64,000 nucleotides of DNA. Source: Bacteroides sp. GTDB taxonomy: Bacteria > Bacteroidota > Bacteroidia > Bacteroidales > Muribaculaceae. Both the position numbers and the translations under genes were made by a program. Positions 8,288 through 16,661 of the stretch are shown here, one piece after another (within the stretch, counting starts at the first letter, position 1; each line of letters begins with the position of its first letter). The stretch is from assembly GCA_014801225.1 (NCBI GenBank), contig JAAVEO010000015.1, positions 1-64,000 on the forward strand, in the 5' to 3' direction. Under the pieces are notes generated by a model. The model saw only the letters and a list, made by a program, of their open reading frames with translations. It was not told the DNA's origin and ran no database searches.

Positions 8288-9382
8288 ATGGAAGAGAATC
8301 TCGTGAAAACGTGTCTTCATGACCGCCACGTGAAACAGGGAGCTCTCATGTCTCCCTTCGGTGGTTTCGATATGCCTATCCAGTATGTAGGTATCACCGA
8401 GGAACACAACGCAGTACGCAAGGAAGTAGGCGTATTCGATGTCAGCCACATGGGTGAGGTACGTGTGAAAGGTCCCGATGCCTATAAATACGTCAGTCAT
8501 ATTTTCGTCAATGACGTTACCGGCGCTCCCGACGGTCAGATTTTCTACGGCATGATGTGCTATGAGAACGGTGGCACAGTGGACGATCTTCTCGTATATA
8601 AGGTAAACGATAACGAGTACTTCCTCGTGATAAATGCCGCAAATATCGACAAGGATGTGGCTTGGATCATGAAGAACGCCGAGGGATTCAATGTGGAGAT
8701 CACTGACGAAAGCCCCAAATACGGTGAGGTTGCCGTACAAGGTCCCAAAGCAGAGGAGACTGTGGAGAAAGTGCTCGGTCTTCCCGTTAAGGATATCGCT
8801 TTCTATAATTTCAAGACTTTCGAGGTTGACGGTGAGGAAATCATCGTAAGCCGTACCGGCTATACCGGTGAGGACGGTTTCGAAATCTATGGTAGTCACG
8901 ACTATATCGTTCGCGTTTGGGATAAACTTATGGAGGCAGGTGTGCAGGCTTGCGGTCTCGGTTGTCGTGACACTCTCCGCTTTGAGGTAGGTCTTCCTCT
9001 CTATGGCGACGAGCTCAGCGCTGAGATCACTCCTATAGAGGCAAGTCTCAGTATGTTTGTGAAGCTTGATAAGCCCGAATTCATTGGAAAAGAAGCTCTT
9101 GCAAAGCAGAAGGCTGAAGGCGTTAAGCATCGCATCGTAGGCCTCGAGCTTGAAGGGAACGCTATTCCCCGCCATGGCTATCCTGTTGAGATAGATGGAA
9201 AAGTGGTTGGTGAGATTACTACAGGCTATCGTTCCATCTCCACAGGAAAGTCCGTTGCAATGGCTATGATCGATAAGCCCTACGACAAGCTCGGTACTGA
9301 GGTAGAGGTGCGCATCCGTAAGAAGACTTTCCCCGCTAAAGTGGTGAAAAAACGCTTCTATGACAAGAGCTACAAAAAATAA
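8288..9382 (+). CDS. gcvT: Aminomethyltransferase, glycine cleavage T-protein
   Basis: GcvT takes the aminomethyl group from lipoyl-GcvH and, with tetrahydrofolate, releases ammonia and forms 5,10-methylene-THF. I start at 8288 ([14 protein letters not shown], 364 residues) because it aligns with family N-termini and leaves a plausible leader after the promoter. Recognisable features are [22 protein letters not shown], the folate-site region [30 protein letters not shown] and the C-terminal [15 protein letters not shown]. It opens the five-gene gcv operon. gcvH follows after 35 bases. Confidence 0.97.
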   Translation: MEENLVKTCLHDRHVKQGALMSPFGGFDMPIQYVGITEEHNAVRKEVGVFDVSHMGEVRVKGPDAYKYVSHIFVNDVTGAPDGQIFYGMMCYENGGTVDDLLVYKVNDNEYFLVINAANIDKDVAWIMKNAEGFNVEITDESPKYGEVAVQGPKAEETVEKVLGLPVKDIAFYNFKTFEVDGEEIIVSRTGYTGEDGFEIYGSHDYIVRVWDKLMEAGVQACGLGCRDTLRFEVGLPLYGDELSAEITPIEASLSMFVKLDKPEFIGKEALAKQKAEGVKHRIVGLELEGNAIPRHGYPVEIDGKVVGEITTGYRSISTGKSVAMAMIDKPYDKLGTEVEVRIRKKTFPAKVVKKRFYDKSYKK

Positions 9383-9417
9383 ACTCGAATAAAAACCTAA
9401 AAACAAAAAATAATATC

Positions 9418-9798
9418 ATGTCCAAGATTTTAGATGATCTCCGCTATGCGGAATCTCACGAGTGGGTACGCCTCGAAGGCGACGTAGCAACTGTAGGTAT
9501 CACTGATTACGCTCAGCATGCTCTTGGCTCTATCGTATATGTAGATATGCCTGAGGTTGGCGACGAAGTGACTGCCGGTGAGGATTTCGGTGCTGTTGAG
9601 TCCGTAAAGGCTGCCAGCGACCTTATCTCCCCTGTAAGCGGCGAGGTAATCGAGATCAACGAGGCTCTCGAGGATGAGCCCGAACTCGTTAACGCCGATG
9701 CGTTCGAGAACTGGATCATGAAAGTGAAGGTGAGCGATCCCGCTGAAGTTGACGCGCTTCTCGACGCTGCCGCCTACGCTAAGATCTGCGAGGAGTAA
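9418..9798 (+). CDS. gcvH: Glycine cleavage system H-protein
   Basis: GcvH is the lipoyl carrier that shuttles the aminomethyl intermediate between the P, T and L proteins. The 126-residue sequence begins MSKILDDLRYAESHEWV. It carries the lipoylated lysine (K64) in ESVKAASD, with the flanking VGDEV and PVSGEVIEIN turns of the lipoyl fold. Length and motifs are standard. A stem-loop between this gene and gcvPA could lower downstream expression and favour an excess of H-protein over P-protein. Confidence 0.98.
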   Translation: MSKILDDLRYAESHEWVRLEGDVATVGITDYAQHALGSIVYVDMPEVGDEVTAGEDFGAVESVKAASDLISPVSGEVIEINEALEDEPELVNADAFENWIMKVKVSDPAEVDALLDAAAYAKICEE

Positions 9799-9821
9799 AA
9801 TTCCGCTCTTCTGCTGAAATT

Positions 9822-9885
9822 TATGGGAATGACGGCTCCGTCCGCCTTTGGCAGGACTATCCCGCCATTCCCATATTCTTTTAAT
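9822..9885 (+). terminator. Operon-internal attenuator-like hairpin between gcvH and gcvPA
   Basis: Bases 9822-9835 pair with 9862-9875 over 14 bp with one G-T wobble. The sequence TTCTTTTAATCTTTTTT follows. This is a rho-independent terminator shape inside an evident operon, so it probably acts as a partial terminator setting the ratio of gcvTH to gcvPA-gcvPB-lpd. Confidence 0.6.
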
Positions 9886-9904
9886 CTTTTTTCAAGACCC
9901 TATA

Positions 9905-11230
9905 ATGAGCAATAAATTCATACCCCACACTGAGGAAGATATCCGCAAGATGCTCGATAAGATCGGTGTGGCTTCCGTAGATGACCTCTACAGCGATGTG
10001 CCGCAGGAGGTGATCTTCCGTGAGGAATACGATATCCCCTCCGCTATGTCGGAGCATGAGCTTCGCAAATATTTCAAGGAGCTCGGTGCCAAGAACCGTC
10101 AGCTTACCGTTTTTGCCGGTGGCGGTGCATACGATCATTATTCTCCTTCAGCAGTAGCTCACCTTCTCGCTCGCTCTGAGTTCTATACTGCCTATACTCC
10201 CTATCAGCCGGAAATCTCCCAGGGTACTCTCCAGTATATCTTCGAGTATCAGAGCATGATTTCCGAACTCACAGGCATGGAAGCTACCAATGCTTCTATG
10301 TACGATGGTGCTACTGCCACTGCAGAGGCTATGTTCATGATGGTGGCTTCTGCTCGTAAGAAGAATCGTGTGATTCTCTCCGGTACACTTGCCGATAGTG
10401 TAATCCGTGTAGTGGAGACTTATGCCGGTTTCCATGGAGTAGAGTTGACTGTGGTTCCCGAGAAGGATGGCGTTTCCGATCTTGACGCTATTTATGCCGA
10501 GTTCGAGAAGGGTGATGTGGCCGGAGTCATTCTCCCCACTCCCAATAAATATGGTATCGTGGAGGATTTCACAGGTGTAGCCGATAAGATTCACGCAGCC
10601 AAGGGCTTCCTCACTATCAATGCCGATCCCAGTACTCTCGCTGTGCTTCGCACTCCCGCGGAATGGGGCGCCGATGTCGCTTGTGGCGATGGTCAGTCGC
10701 TCGGTATGCCGCTTAATTTCGGAGGTCCGTATCTCGGTTATATCTCCTGCTCCAAGTCCATGCTCCGCAAGATGCCGGGTCGTGTGGTTGGTGCCACCAA
10801 GGATGCCGATGGCAAGCGCGCGTTCGTACTTACTCTTCAGGCTCGTGAGCAGCACATTCGTAGAGAGAAGGCCACTTCCAATATCTGCTCCAACCAGAGC
10901 CTTATGGCACTCTATGCCACTATCTATCTCGCGCTCATGGGTAAACAAGGTCTCAAGGAGGTCAACGTTCTTTCATGTGACGGGGCTCATTATCTCTACA
11001 ATCGCCTCGTAGAAAGCGGAAAGTTCACTCCCGCATTCCCCGGCAAACCCTTCCTCAAGGAGTTCGTCATGAAGACTGATCTCGATATGGAGAAGGTGAA
11101 TGCCCGTCTGCTTGAAAACGGTATCATGGGAGGTCTGCTCCTCGAGGGTGGACTCGTATCGTTCGCTGTCACTGAGAAGCGTTCGCGTGAGGAAATCGAC
11201 AATCTCGTTAACTTAATGCTCGAAGCCTGA
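9905..11230 (+). CDS. gcvPA: Glycine dehydrogenase (decarboxylating) subunit 1
   Basis: This is the N-terminal half of the PLP-dependent P-protein, which decarboxylates glycine and passes the methylamine to GcvH. Here the P-protein is split in two. The start at 9905 (441 residues) follows the hairpin. The opening FIPHTEEDIRKMLDKIG, the central YTPYQPEISQGTLQ and the motif MEATNASMYDGATA are characteristic. The catalytic PLP lysine resides in the partner subunit. gcvPB begins five bases downstream, consistent with tight coupling into an alpha2beta2 enzyme. A split P-protein is more often met in Firmicutes and Thermotogae than in Bacteroides, as far as I recall. Confidence 0.97.
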   Translation: MSNKFIPHTEEDIRKMLDKIGVASVDDLYSDVPQEVIFREEYDIPSAMSEHELRKYFKELGAKNRQLTVFAGGGAYDHYSPSAVAHLLARSEFYTAYTPYQPEISQGTLQYIFEYQSMISELTGMEATNASMYDGATATAEAMFMMVASARKKNRVILSGTLADSVIRVVETYAGFHGVELTVVPEKDGVSDLDAIYAEFEKGDVAGVILPTPNKYGIVEDFTGVADKIHAAKGFLTINADPSTLAVLRTPAEWGADVACGDGQSLGMPLNFGGPYLGYISCSKSMLRKMPGRVVGATKDADGKRAFVLTLQAREQHIRREKATSNICSNQSLMALYATIYLALMGKQGLKEVNVLSCDGAHYLYNRLVESGKFTPAFPGKPFLKEFVMKTDLDMEKVNARLLENGIMGGLLLEGGLVSFAVTEKRSREEIDNLVNLMLEA

Positions 11231-11235
11231 AAATC

Positions 11236-12702
11236 ATGAAATATTACGATAAGCTTATTTTCGAGCTCTCCCGCCCCGGTCGCAAGGGATATGAGCTCCC
11301 CGCCGACAAATTCGAGACTGACGGCCTGAAGGAAATTCCCGCCGATCTTCTCCGCTCCGAGAGCCTTGATCTTCCCGAGGTTTCCGAGCTTGATGTCGTG
11401 CGCCACTATACAAATCTCTCCAATAAGAACTTTGGTGTCGACACCGGTTTCTATCCTCTGGGTAGCTGTACTATGAAGTACAATCCCAAAATCAACGAGG
11501 AATTGTGTACTCTCCCTGAGTTTACTTCCCTCCATCCTCTTCAGAATCCCAACTCCGCACAAGGCGCTCTTGAGGTTTATTATAATCTTCAGCGTGCTCT
11601 CTCAAGCCTCGCGGGTCTTGAGGAGTTTACCCTTAACCCCTATGCGGGAGCACATGGTGAGCTCACCGGTCTTATGGTGATGCGTCAGTATCATAAGATG
11701 CGTGGCGATCATAAGCGTACAAAGGTAATTGTACCTGATTCCGCTCACGGCACCAACCCCGCTTCCGCTATGGTGGCAGGTCTTGATGTGGTAGTTGTGA
11801 AGTCTCGTCCCAATGGTAGCATCGATATTGAGGATCTCAAGCCTCTGCTTGATGATTCCATCGCTGGTATCATGATGACTAACCCCAACACTCTCGGTAT
11901 GTTTGAGACTGAGATTGTGGAGATTGCCAAGCTCGTTCACGAGGCCGGTGGCCTTCTTTACTATGACGGTGCCAACCTCAACCCGCTCCTCGGTAAGGTT
12001 CGTCCCGGTGACATGGGCTTTGATATCATGCATATCAACCTTCACAAGACTTTCTCCACTCCTCACGGTGGTGGCGGTCCCGGTTCCGGTCCTGTTGGTG
12101 TTGCCAAGCATCTCGTGGAGTATCTTCCTAACCCCCGCGTGAAGAAAAGTGAGGACGGCCATTTCTACGTAGATTTCGGTAAGGATAGCCTTGGTAGTGT
12201 CAGCACATTCTTCGGCAATTTCGGTGTGATGATGCGTGCTTATGCATATATCCTCACTCTTGGTAAGGAGAATATCCGTAACGTCGGCCCGATGGCTACT
12301 CTCAATGCCAACTATATTAAGGAGAGCCTCAAGGATGATTATCTGCTCCCCATCGAAGGTGTATGCAAGCATGAGTTCGTATTCGACGGTCTTAAGGATA
12401 AGTCTACCGGGGTTACGACTCTCAATGTTGCCAAACGTCTTCTCGACTATGGTTTCCATGCTCCTACAATCTATTTCCCCCTTCTCTTCCATGAGTCGAT
12501 GATGATCGAGCCTACCGAGACTGAAAGTCTCGAGACTCTCGATGAGTTCATCGAGGTGATGCACAAGGTTGCTAAGGAAGCTCGCGAGACTCCCGAGGAA
12601 GTTATCAACGCTCCGCTTACCACTCTCGTACGTAAGCTCGATGAGACTTCTGCCGCCAAGAATCCGATCCTCAACTATAAGGACCTTAAGAATCAGGCGT
12701 AA
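11236..12702 (+). CDS. gcvPB: Glycine dehydrogenase (decarboxylating) subunit 2
   Basis: This is the catalytic half of the split P-protein, 488 residues. The PLP-binding lysine is about K271 in HINLHKTFSTPHGGGG, followed by the glycine-rich loop GPGSGPVGV. Other signatures are FYPLGSCTMKYNPK near residue 75 and DSAHGTNPASA. It forms a complex with gcvPA. Its TAA stop shares one base with the ATG of lpd (12702), so the two genes are translationally coupled. Confidence 0.98.
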   Translation: MKYYDKLIFELSRPGRKGYELPADKFETDGLKEIPADLLRSESLDLPEVSELDVVRHYTNLSNKNFGVDTGFYPLGSCTMKYNPKINEELCTLPEFTSLHPLQNPNSAQGALEVYYNLQRALSSLAGLEEFTLNPYAGAHGELTGLMVMRQYHKMRGDHKRTKVIVPDSAHGTNPASAMVAGLDVVVVKSRPNGSIDIEDLKPLLDDSIAGIMMTNPNTLGMFETEIVEIAKLVHEAGGLLYYDGANLNPLLGKVRPGDMGFDIMHINLHKTFSTPHGGGGPGSGPVGVAKHLVEYLPNPRVKKSEDGHFYVDFGKDSLGSVSTFFGNFGVMMRAYAYILTLGKENIRNVGPMATLNANYIKESLKDDYLLPIEGVCKHEFVFDGLKDKSTGVTTLNVAKRLLDYGFHAPTIYFPLLFHESMMIEPTETESLETLDEFIEVMHKVAKEARETPEEVINAPLTTLVRKLDETSAAKNPILNYKDLKNQA

Positions 12703-14063
12703 TGGCTATCCACAGCGATATTATAATTATAGGCGCAGGCCCGGGCGGTTATGAGACCGCCCTGGTTGCTGCCCGCCGTGGAAAGAGCGTTACGCTCTTC
12801 AATGGTGATCGCCTCGGGGGTACCTGCCTCAATGAAGGTTGTATCCCTACTAAATGCCTCTGCCGCAATGCGGAGATGGTAGCTTCTTTCAAGGAGGGTG
12901 AGAAGTTCGGTATCGATGATTTTACATTCTCTGTTGACTATAATCAGATTCTTGCGCGTAAGGAGTCGGTAGTCTCCACACTTCGTGAGGGCGTTGCTTC
13001 ATTGCTTAAGAGTGCCAAAGTGAATGTAGTCAATGCATTTGCTTCGTTCAAGGATGCCTCTACAATAATCGCTGATGGCGAGGAATATACTGCTGACGAT
13101 ATCATAATCGCAACAGGCTCCGTAAGCAAATCCCTCCCGATACCCGGTCATGATCTTGAGTGTGTGATGGATTCCACTCGCATCCTTTCGATGGAGTATG
13201 TGCCGGCATCCCTCACTATCATTGGTGGTGGTGTGATCGGTATGGAGTTTGCCTCTATCTTCAACAGTCTCGGTTCGCAGGTCACTGTAATAGAGTTCAT
13301 GAAGCAGATCCTTCCTCCCTTTGATTCTGATATTGCCAAGCGTCTCAAGCAGGCTCTTTCCAAGAAGGGAATAAAGATTGTGACAGGAGCCGCAGCTAAG
13401 AAGATTGAGCAGAATGAGAACTATGAAATAGTCGTGACCTATGAAACCAAGGGAAAAGAAGAGACTGTCGTTTCATCTGATCTCCTTATGGCTGTAGGAC
13501 GCGCACCCCGTCTCGAAGGTTTGAATCTTGAGGCAACGGGAGTTGAGTTCTCACCGCGTGGAATCAAGGTAGACGATGATATGCGTACTAATGTGCCCCA
13601 TATCTACGCTATCGGAGATGTCAACGCTCGTATGATGCTTGCTCATGTAGCCTCTTTCCAGGGTCTGCGTGCCCTCAATTCTATTGAAGGAAAGAAGGAT
13701 TCTATCCGCTTTGACGTGGTTCCCTCAGCAGTGTTTGTGGTGCCTGAATGCGGAATGGTGGGTATGACTGAAGATCAGGCGAAAGCTGCGGGCATAGAGA
13801 TTCGAGTAGGGCAGAGCTTCTTCCGTGCAAATGGCAAGGCTCTCGCTATGGGTGAACCTGACGGCCTTTGCAAACTTATCTTCCGCAAGGATGATGATCG
13901 CCTTATCGGAGCACATATTATGGGTGTGGAAGCTGCTGACCTTGCCCAGCAGTGTGCGGATCTCATCTGCCGCGATACCACTCTTCACGAGATGGAAGAT
14001 ATCATCTTCGGTCATCCTACTGTGAGCGAAGTGATCCTCTCTGCGTGCCATGCCGTAAAGTAA
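12702..14063 (+). CDS. lpd: Dihydrolipoyl dehydrogenase (L-protein)
   Basis: Lpd reoxidises dihydrolipoyl-GcvH with NAD+ through FAD and a redox-active disulfide. The 453-residue protein has the FAD-binding GAGPGG at residues 11-16 and the active disulfide C42-C47 in GGTCLNEGCIPTK. The NAD-binding loop is GGGVIGME, the second FAD motif is YAIGDVNARMMLAH, and the C-terminal catalytic base lies in FGHPTVSE. Its position as last gene of the gcv operon, coupled to gcvPB, marks it as the glycine-cleavage L-protein. It could also serve other 2-oxoacid dehydrogenases. Confidence 0.97.
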   Translation: MAIHSDIIIIGAGPGGYETALVAARRGKSVTLFNGDRLGGTCLNEGCIPTKCLCRNAEMVASFKEGEKFGIDDFTFSVDYNQILARKESVVSTLREGVASLLKSAKVNVVNAFASFKDASTIIADGEEYTADDIIIATGSVSKSLPIPGHDLECVMDSTRILSMEYVPASLTIIGGGVIGMEFASIFNSLGSQVTVIEFMKQILPPFDSDIAKRLKQALSKKGIKIVTGAAAKKIEQNENYEIVVTYETKGKEETVVSSDLLMAVGRAPRLEGLNLEATGVEFSPRGIKVDDDMRTNVPHIYAIGDVNARMMLAHVASFQGLRALNSIEGKKDSIRFDVVPSAVFVVPECGMVGMTEDQAKAAGIEIRVGQSFFRANGKALAMGEPDGLCKLIFRKDDDRLIGAHIMGVEAADLAQQCADLICRDTTLHEMEDIIFGHPTVSEVILSACHAVK

Positions 14064-14083
14064 TATTACCCGGTATAATTTAT

Positions 14084-14136
14084 ACAATACAAAAAGCGAG
14101 ACAAGCTTAAGAAGCTTGTCTCGCTTTTTGTATTGT
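14084..14136 (+). terminator. Terminator of the gcv operon
   Basis: Bases 14084-14108 pair perfectly with 14112-14136 (25-bp stem, 3-base loop). The arm carries AAAAAGCGAG on one side and CTCGCTTTTT on the other. It lies 20 bases after the lpd stop. Confidence 0.9.
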
Positions 14137-14167
14137 CATAGTCAATGGGTAAGTTTAAGCTTGCCTC

Positions 14168-14299
14168 ATAATTACTACTTTTGCTCATGGTTATTGCATG
14201 TTTGTTTGGCGACGATAAAATAATCATTTAGGGCTGAATCCTGCAAATGGAATTAGTCCTAATTTTTCTTACGCTCAAAAAAGTGTAGCGGACAGTAAC
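14168..14299. repeat. Copy A of a ~130-bp intergenic repeat
   Basis: This stretch aligns along its length with 14978-15102. Shared blocks include ATTACTACTT, ATGGTTATT, AATAATCA, AGGGCTGA, TGCAAATGGAAT and CTCAAAAA. Its right end is AGCGGACAG. The left CTGTCCG end seen in copy B is missing or decayed. With copy B it brackets the small lipoprotein gene as a direct repeat. Confidence 0.65.
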
Positions 14300-14339
14300 A
14301 ATTTTCTAATCAAATGACGAAACAATGAAAAATAAATAT

Positions 14340-14347
14340 TAAATTTG
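14340..14347 (+). promoter_or_regulatory. -7 box upstream of the small lipoprotein gene
   Basis: TAAATTTG fits TAnnTTTG and lies 87 bases before the start codon. No good -33 box is seen 20 bases upstream. The rest of the 14137-14434 gap holds repeat copy A and nothing else I can identify. Confidence 0.4.
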
Positions 14348-14434
14348 CATCGTTTTATGATGTCTACAGGCTTGAGTAAACTCGCTTCAGACTCACTCAG
14401 TGAAACACTACGTTTAACGTAAAAAATAACGACA

Positions 14435-14944
14435 ATGAAAATAAAATCTCAATTAGGATTCACTTCTATTATTATGGGCTTATTGTTCTGTGCCTGCAAT
14501 GTTTCCAATCAAGCCTCAAGCCGTGTAGCCGATAACGGGTTAACAATGTTTGGAGATGGGGTGGATTCCATAAAAGTTGAAGTGTCTTCTAGGGTAGGAG
14601 GAACACGTAGTATTATATTAAAAGAGAATGCCGATGCTGTGGCGCGTTTTGAATATAAACCTGACATTACACTTTCATCTTCGATAACAGATGAATTAAT
14701 TGGATTGGCCGACTCTCTGTTTGTAAAAAAGACCTGTAAGATAATTCTGTCTCAGGATGATGCTGAAGGACGTACCGATTATCCTATTTTCACAGTATCT
14801 CTATATAAAGACGGTCAAGGGGAAACAACGCGCTACGACATGGGAAGCCAAGAGGGAAATATAACTCACTGTACTGCCACCGATATCCGCTACAGTCCTG
14901 AATTCCGGCATTTTTTGTCAAAGGTGTTTGAAATATTGAACTGA
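14435..14944 (+). CDS. Small putative lipoprotein of unknown function
   Basis: I do not recognise a family. The 169-residue product begins with a lipoprotein-type signal peptide (MKIKSQLGFTSIIMGLLFCAC). Cys21 is the likely lipidated residue, followed by a Ser/Asn-rich stretch. The mature part has alternating strands (VRIIL-like SIILKENADAVARFEY, FTVSLYKDG) and no cofactor motif. It is more AT-rich than its neighbours and lies between two copies of a ~130-bp repeat. This suggests an accessory gene that may have moved with those repeats. It is convergent with the MBL hydrolase gene. Confidence 0.6.
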   Translation: MKIKSQLGFTSIIMGLLFCACNVSNQASSRVADNGLTMFGDGVDSIKVEVSSRVGGTRSIILKENADAVARFEYKPDITLSSSITDELIGLADSLFVKKTCKIILSQDDAEGRTDYPIFTVSLYKDGQGETTRYDMGSQEGNITHCTATDIRYSPEFRHFLSKVFEILN

Positions 14945-14966
14945 ATATTAGCAGACTATATATCGG

Positions 14967-15099
14967 CTGTCCGAAAAAATTACTACTTGAGGCATGGTTA
15001 TTATTAAGTTTGTGTGAACTCAAAATAATCACAAAGGGCTGACTCTTGCAAATGGAATCAGCCCTAATTTTATTTTGTCTCAAAAATTTTTAGCGACAG
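14967..15099. repeat. Copy B of the ~130-bp repeat, MITE-like with CTGTC ends
   Basis: The element begins CTGTCCG (14967-14973) and ends CGACAG (15094-15099), an imperfect terminal inverted repeat. It spans 133 bases with no coding capacity. Internally AGGGCTGACTC pairs with the GAATCAGCCCT arm, and AATTTTATTTT follows, so the copy may also terminate the lipoprotein transcript. Size, termini and a second copy at 14168-14299 suggest a miniature transposable element. Confidence 0.6.
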
Positions 15100-15122
15100 T
15101 AATAATAAAGAGTATGTCTTTT

Positions 15123-15764
15123 TTATCGCAAGAAGGGATTCGAGTATCTTTCTGCGCCGATAGTGGTGGAGGGGCCGTGTCCCGGGTAGACTACAGTGTT
15201 ATCCGGGAGAGAAAGCAATTTACTTTTGATTCCCGAAATAAGTTGTTCATGATTTCCTCCCGGCAGATCGGTACGCCCGATGCTCCCGGCAAAAAGAATA
15301 TCGCCTGCAATCATAAATCCGTCTTTCTCATCATAGAGCGCGATACTTCCCTGACTATGTCCCGGCACATGAATCACCTTCAATTCACCCTCCCCAATAC
15401 GGATTACATCTCCATCCTTGAGATATTCCGAAATTTCGACTCCATCGAATTTCTCCGGTATACCGAACATACGTGCCTGCTCCTGCAAACGCTCACCCAA
15501 TACTTCGTCATCCTTATGAGCTTTCACTTTCACTCCAAAATGTTCTCTCACATATCGGTCGCCTACGACATGGTCGATATGCAGATGAGTATTGATAAGG
15601 TTTGTCACTTTAAGGTTATTGCGTGAGATAAACTTATCCATTGCTTCTTCCTCCTCACGCCCCATCATTCCAGGGTCGATAATGGCACATTCCAAAGTGG
15701 TAGGGTCATACACTACGTAAGTGTTGATACCGAAAAGGCTGAATGTGAATATTGCTACTTTCAT
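15123..15764 (-). CDS. MBL-fold hydrolase, glyoxalase II-like
   Basis: This 213-residue cytosolic metallo-beta-lactamase-fold protein carries the dinuclear metal motif NTHLHIDH (residues about 58-65). Further ligand histidines lie in HVPGHSQGS and YPGHGPST, and the bridging Asp in MIAGDILFAGSIGRTDLPGG. The latter resembles short glyoxalase II (YcbL-type) proteins and persulfide dioxygenases. The substrate cannot be assigned. Hydrolysis of a glutathione-free thioester is plausible because Bacteroidales generally lack glutathione. No operon partner is obvious, and rsmG lies 155 bases upstream on the same strand. Confidence 0.85.
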   Translation of the reverse strand: MKVAIFTFSLFGINTYVVYDPTTLECAIIDPGMMGREEEEAMDKFISRNNLKVTNLINTHLHIDHVVGDRYVREHFGVKVKAHKDDEVLGERLQEQARMFGIPEKFDGVEISEYLKDGDVIRIGEGELKVIHVPGHSQGSIALYDEKDGFMIAGDILFAGSIGRTDLPGGNHEQLISGIKSKLLSLPDNTVVYPGHGPSTTIGAERYSNPFLR

Positions 15765-15919
15765 ATCTTTTATCCTTTCTATTATAATTATTGATGGCCT
15801 ACGGTTGTCTGGCCTTATGGTTCAAAAGCATAGCCCGCTATTCTCCTTCACCCTGCAAGTCCGGATTTGAGAGGCAGCTCATCCCCGGATTTTTTTACAT
15901 TGTTTGAGGGATGGGAAAC

Positions 15920-16546
15920 TCAGACCCCGGCATATACCAGTTTCTTTGTCTCGAAAAAGGGCTCGGAGAAATATCCGGCTATATCCACAGTCTCGTAAGG
16001 AATCTTGATACCTCCAAGTTCGCTACCTAATTCTCCACCCTTGAGGGCGATGACTCCGTTAGGCAAAGCATTGATCTGATGCTTGCGATCAACATTTTTT
16101 CTCACTAATTTCAGAATCTCCGGAAAATCAGTGACTCCTCTTGACACTACGAAATCGAAAGTCTCGTGACACTCTCCGATATCTCCTTTCTGCACGGTGA
16201 CATTCTTCAAGCCCAAGGCCTTCGCTACCTCTTCGGCTACTCTTGTCTTCTTTCCGATACGGTCAATTAGATGAAATTTTACATCCGGAAACAGAATTGC
16301 CAAAGGAATACCCGGAATACCACCACCCGTACCGAAGTCAAGAACCCTTGATCCGGGAGCAAATTTCAGAAATTTTGCGATGGCGAGAGAGTGAAGGATA
16401 TGGTTGATCTCCAGATTCTCGATGTCTTTGCGTGAGATCACATTTATTTTGGCATTCCATTCCGGAAGTTCCTTCATGAGAAGTTCAAACCTGACTGTCT
16501 GCTCCTCAGTAAGTTGAGGAAAATATTTTTTTATTGTCTCGATCAT
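15920..16546 (-). CDS. rsmG: 16S rRNA (guanine527-N7)-methyltransferase
   Basis: RsmG methylates G527 of 16S rRNA at N7 using S-adenosylmethionine, and its loss gives low-level streptomycin resistance. I start at 16546 (MIETIKKYFPQ, 208 residues), but 16552 (MYMIET) is also possible. The sequence shows WNAKINVISRKD, the SAM-binding DFGTGGGIPGIPLAI, LIDRIGKK and VSRGV. A good -7 box lies 22 bases upstream, which supports a short leader and excludes the longer in-frame start at 16621. Confidence 0.95.
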   Translation of the reverse strand: MIETIKKYFPQLTEEQTVRFELLMKELPEWNAKINVISRKDIENLEINHILHSLAIAKFLKFAPGSRVLDFGTGGGIPGIPLAILFPDVKFHLIDRIGKKTRVAEEVAKALGLKNVTVQKGDIGECHETFDFVVSRGVTDFPEILKLVRKNVDRKHQINALPNGVIALKGGELGSELGGIKIPYETVDIAGYFSEPFFETKKLVYAGV

Positions 16547-16567
16547 ATACATTAAACAATTGAAACG

Positions 16568-16575
16568 CAAAATTA
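16568..16575 (-). promoter_or_regulatory. -7 box of rsmG
   Basis: On the minus strand 16575-16568 reads TAATTTTG, the Bacteroidetes -7 consensus, 22 bases before the rsmG start codon. No clear -33 TTTG is seen. Confidence 0.55.
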
Positions 16576-16661
16576 GTAAAAAATCCGTAATAACCTTTTT
16601 TCTCCCTATCTCTCTGAACATTCCCCGCGCTCCGCGTTTCTAATATATAAATTATTGCTTT

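Noticed and set aside
15075-15626. 183-codon plus-strand frame
   Set aside because: It overlaps the MBL hydrolase gene on the opposite strand almost completely. The hydrolase has the metal motif, while this frame has none.
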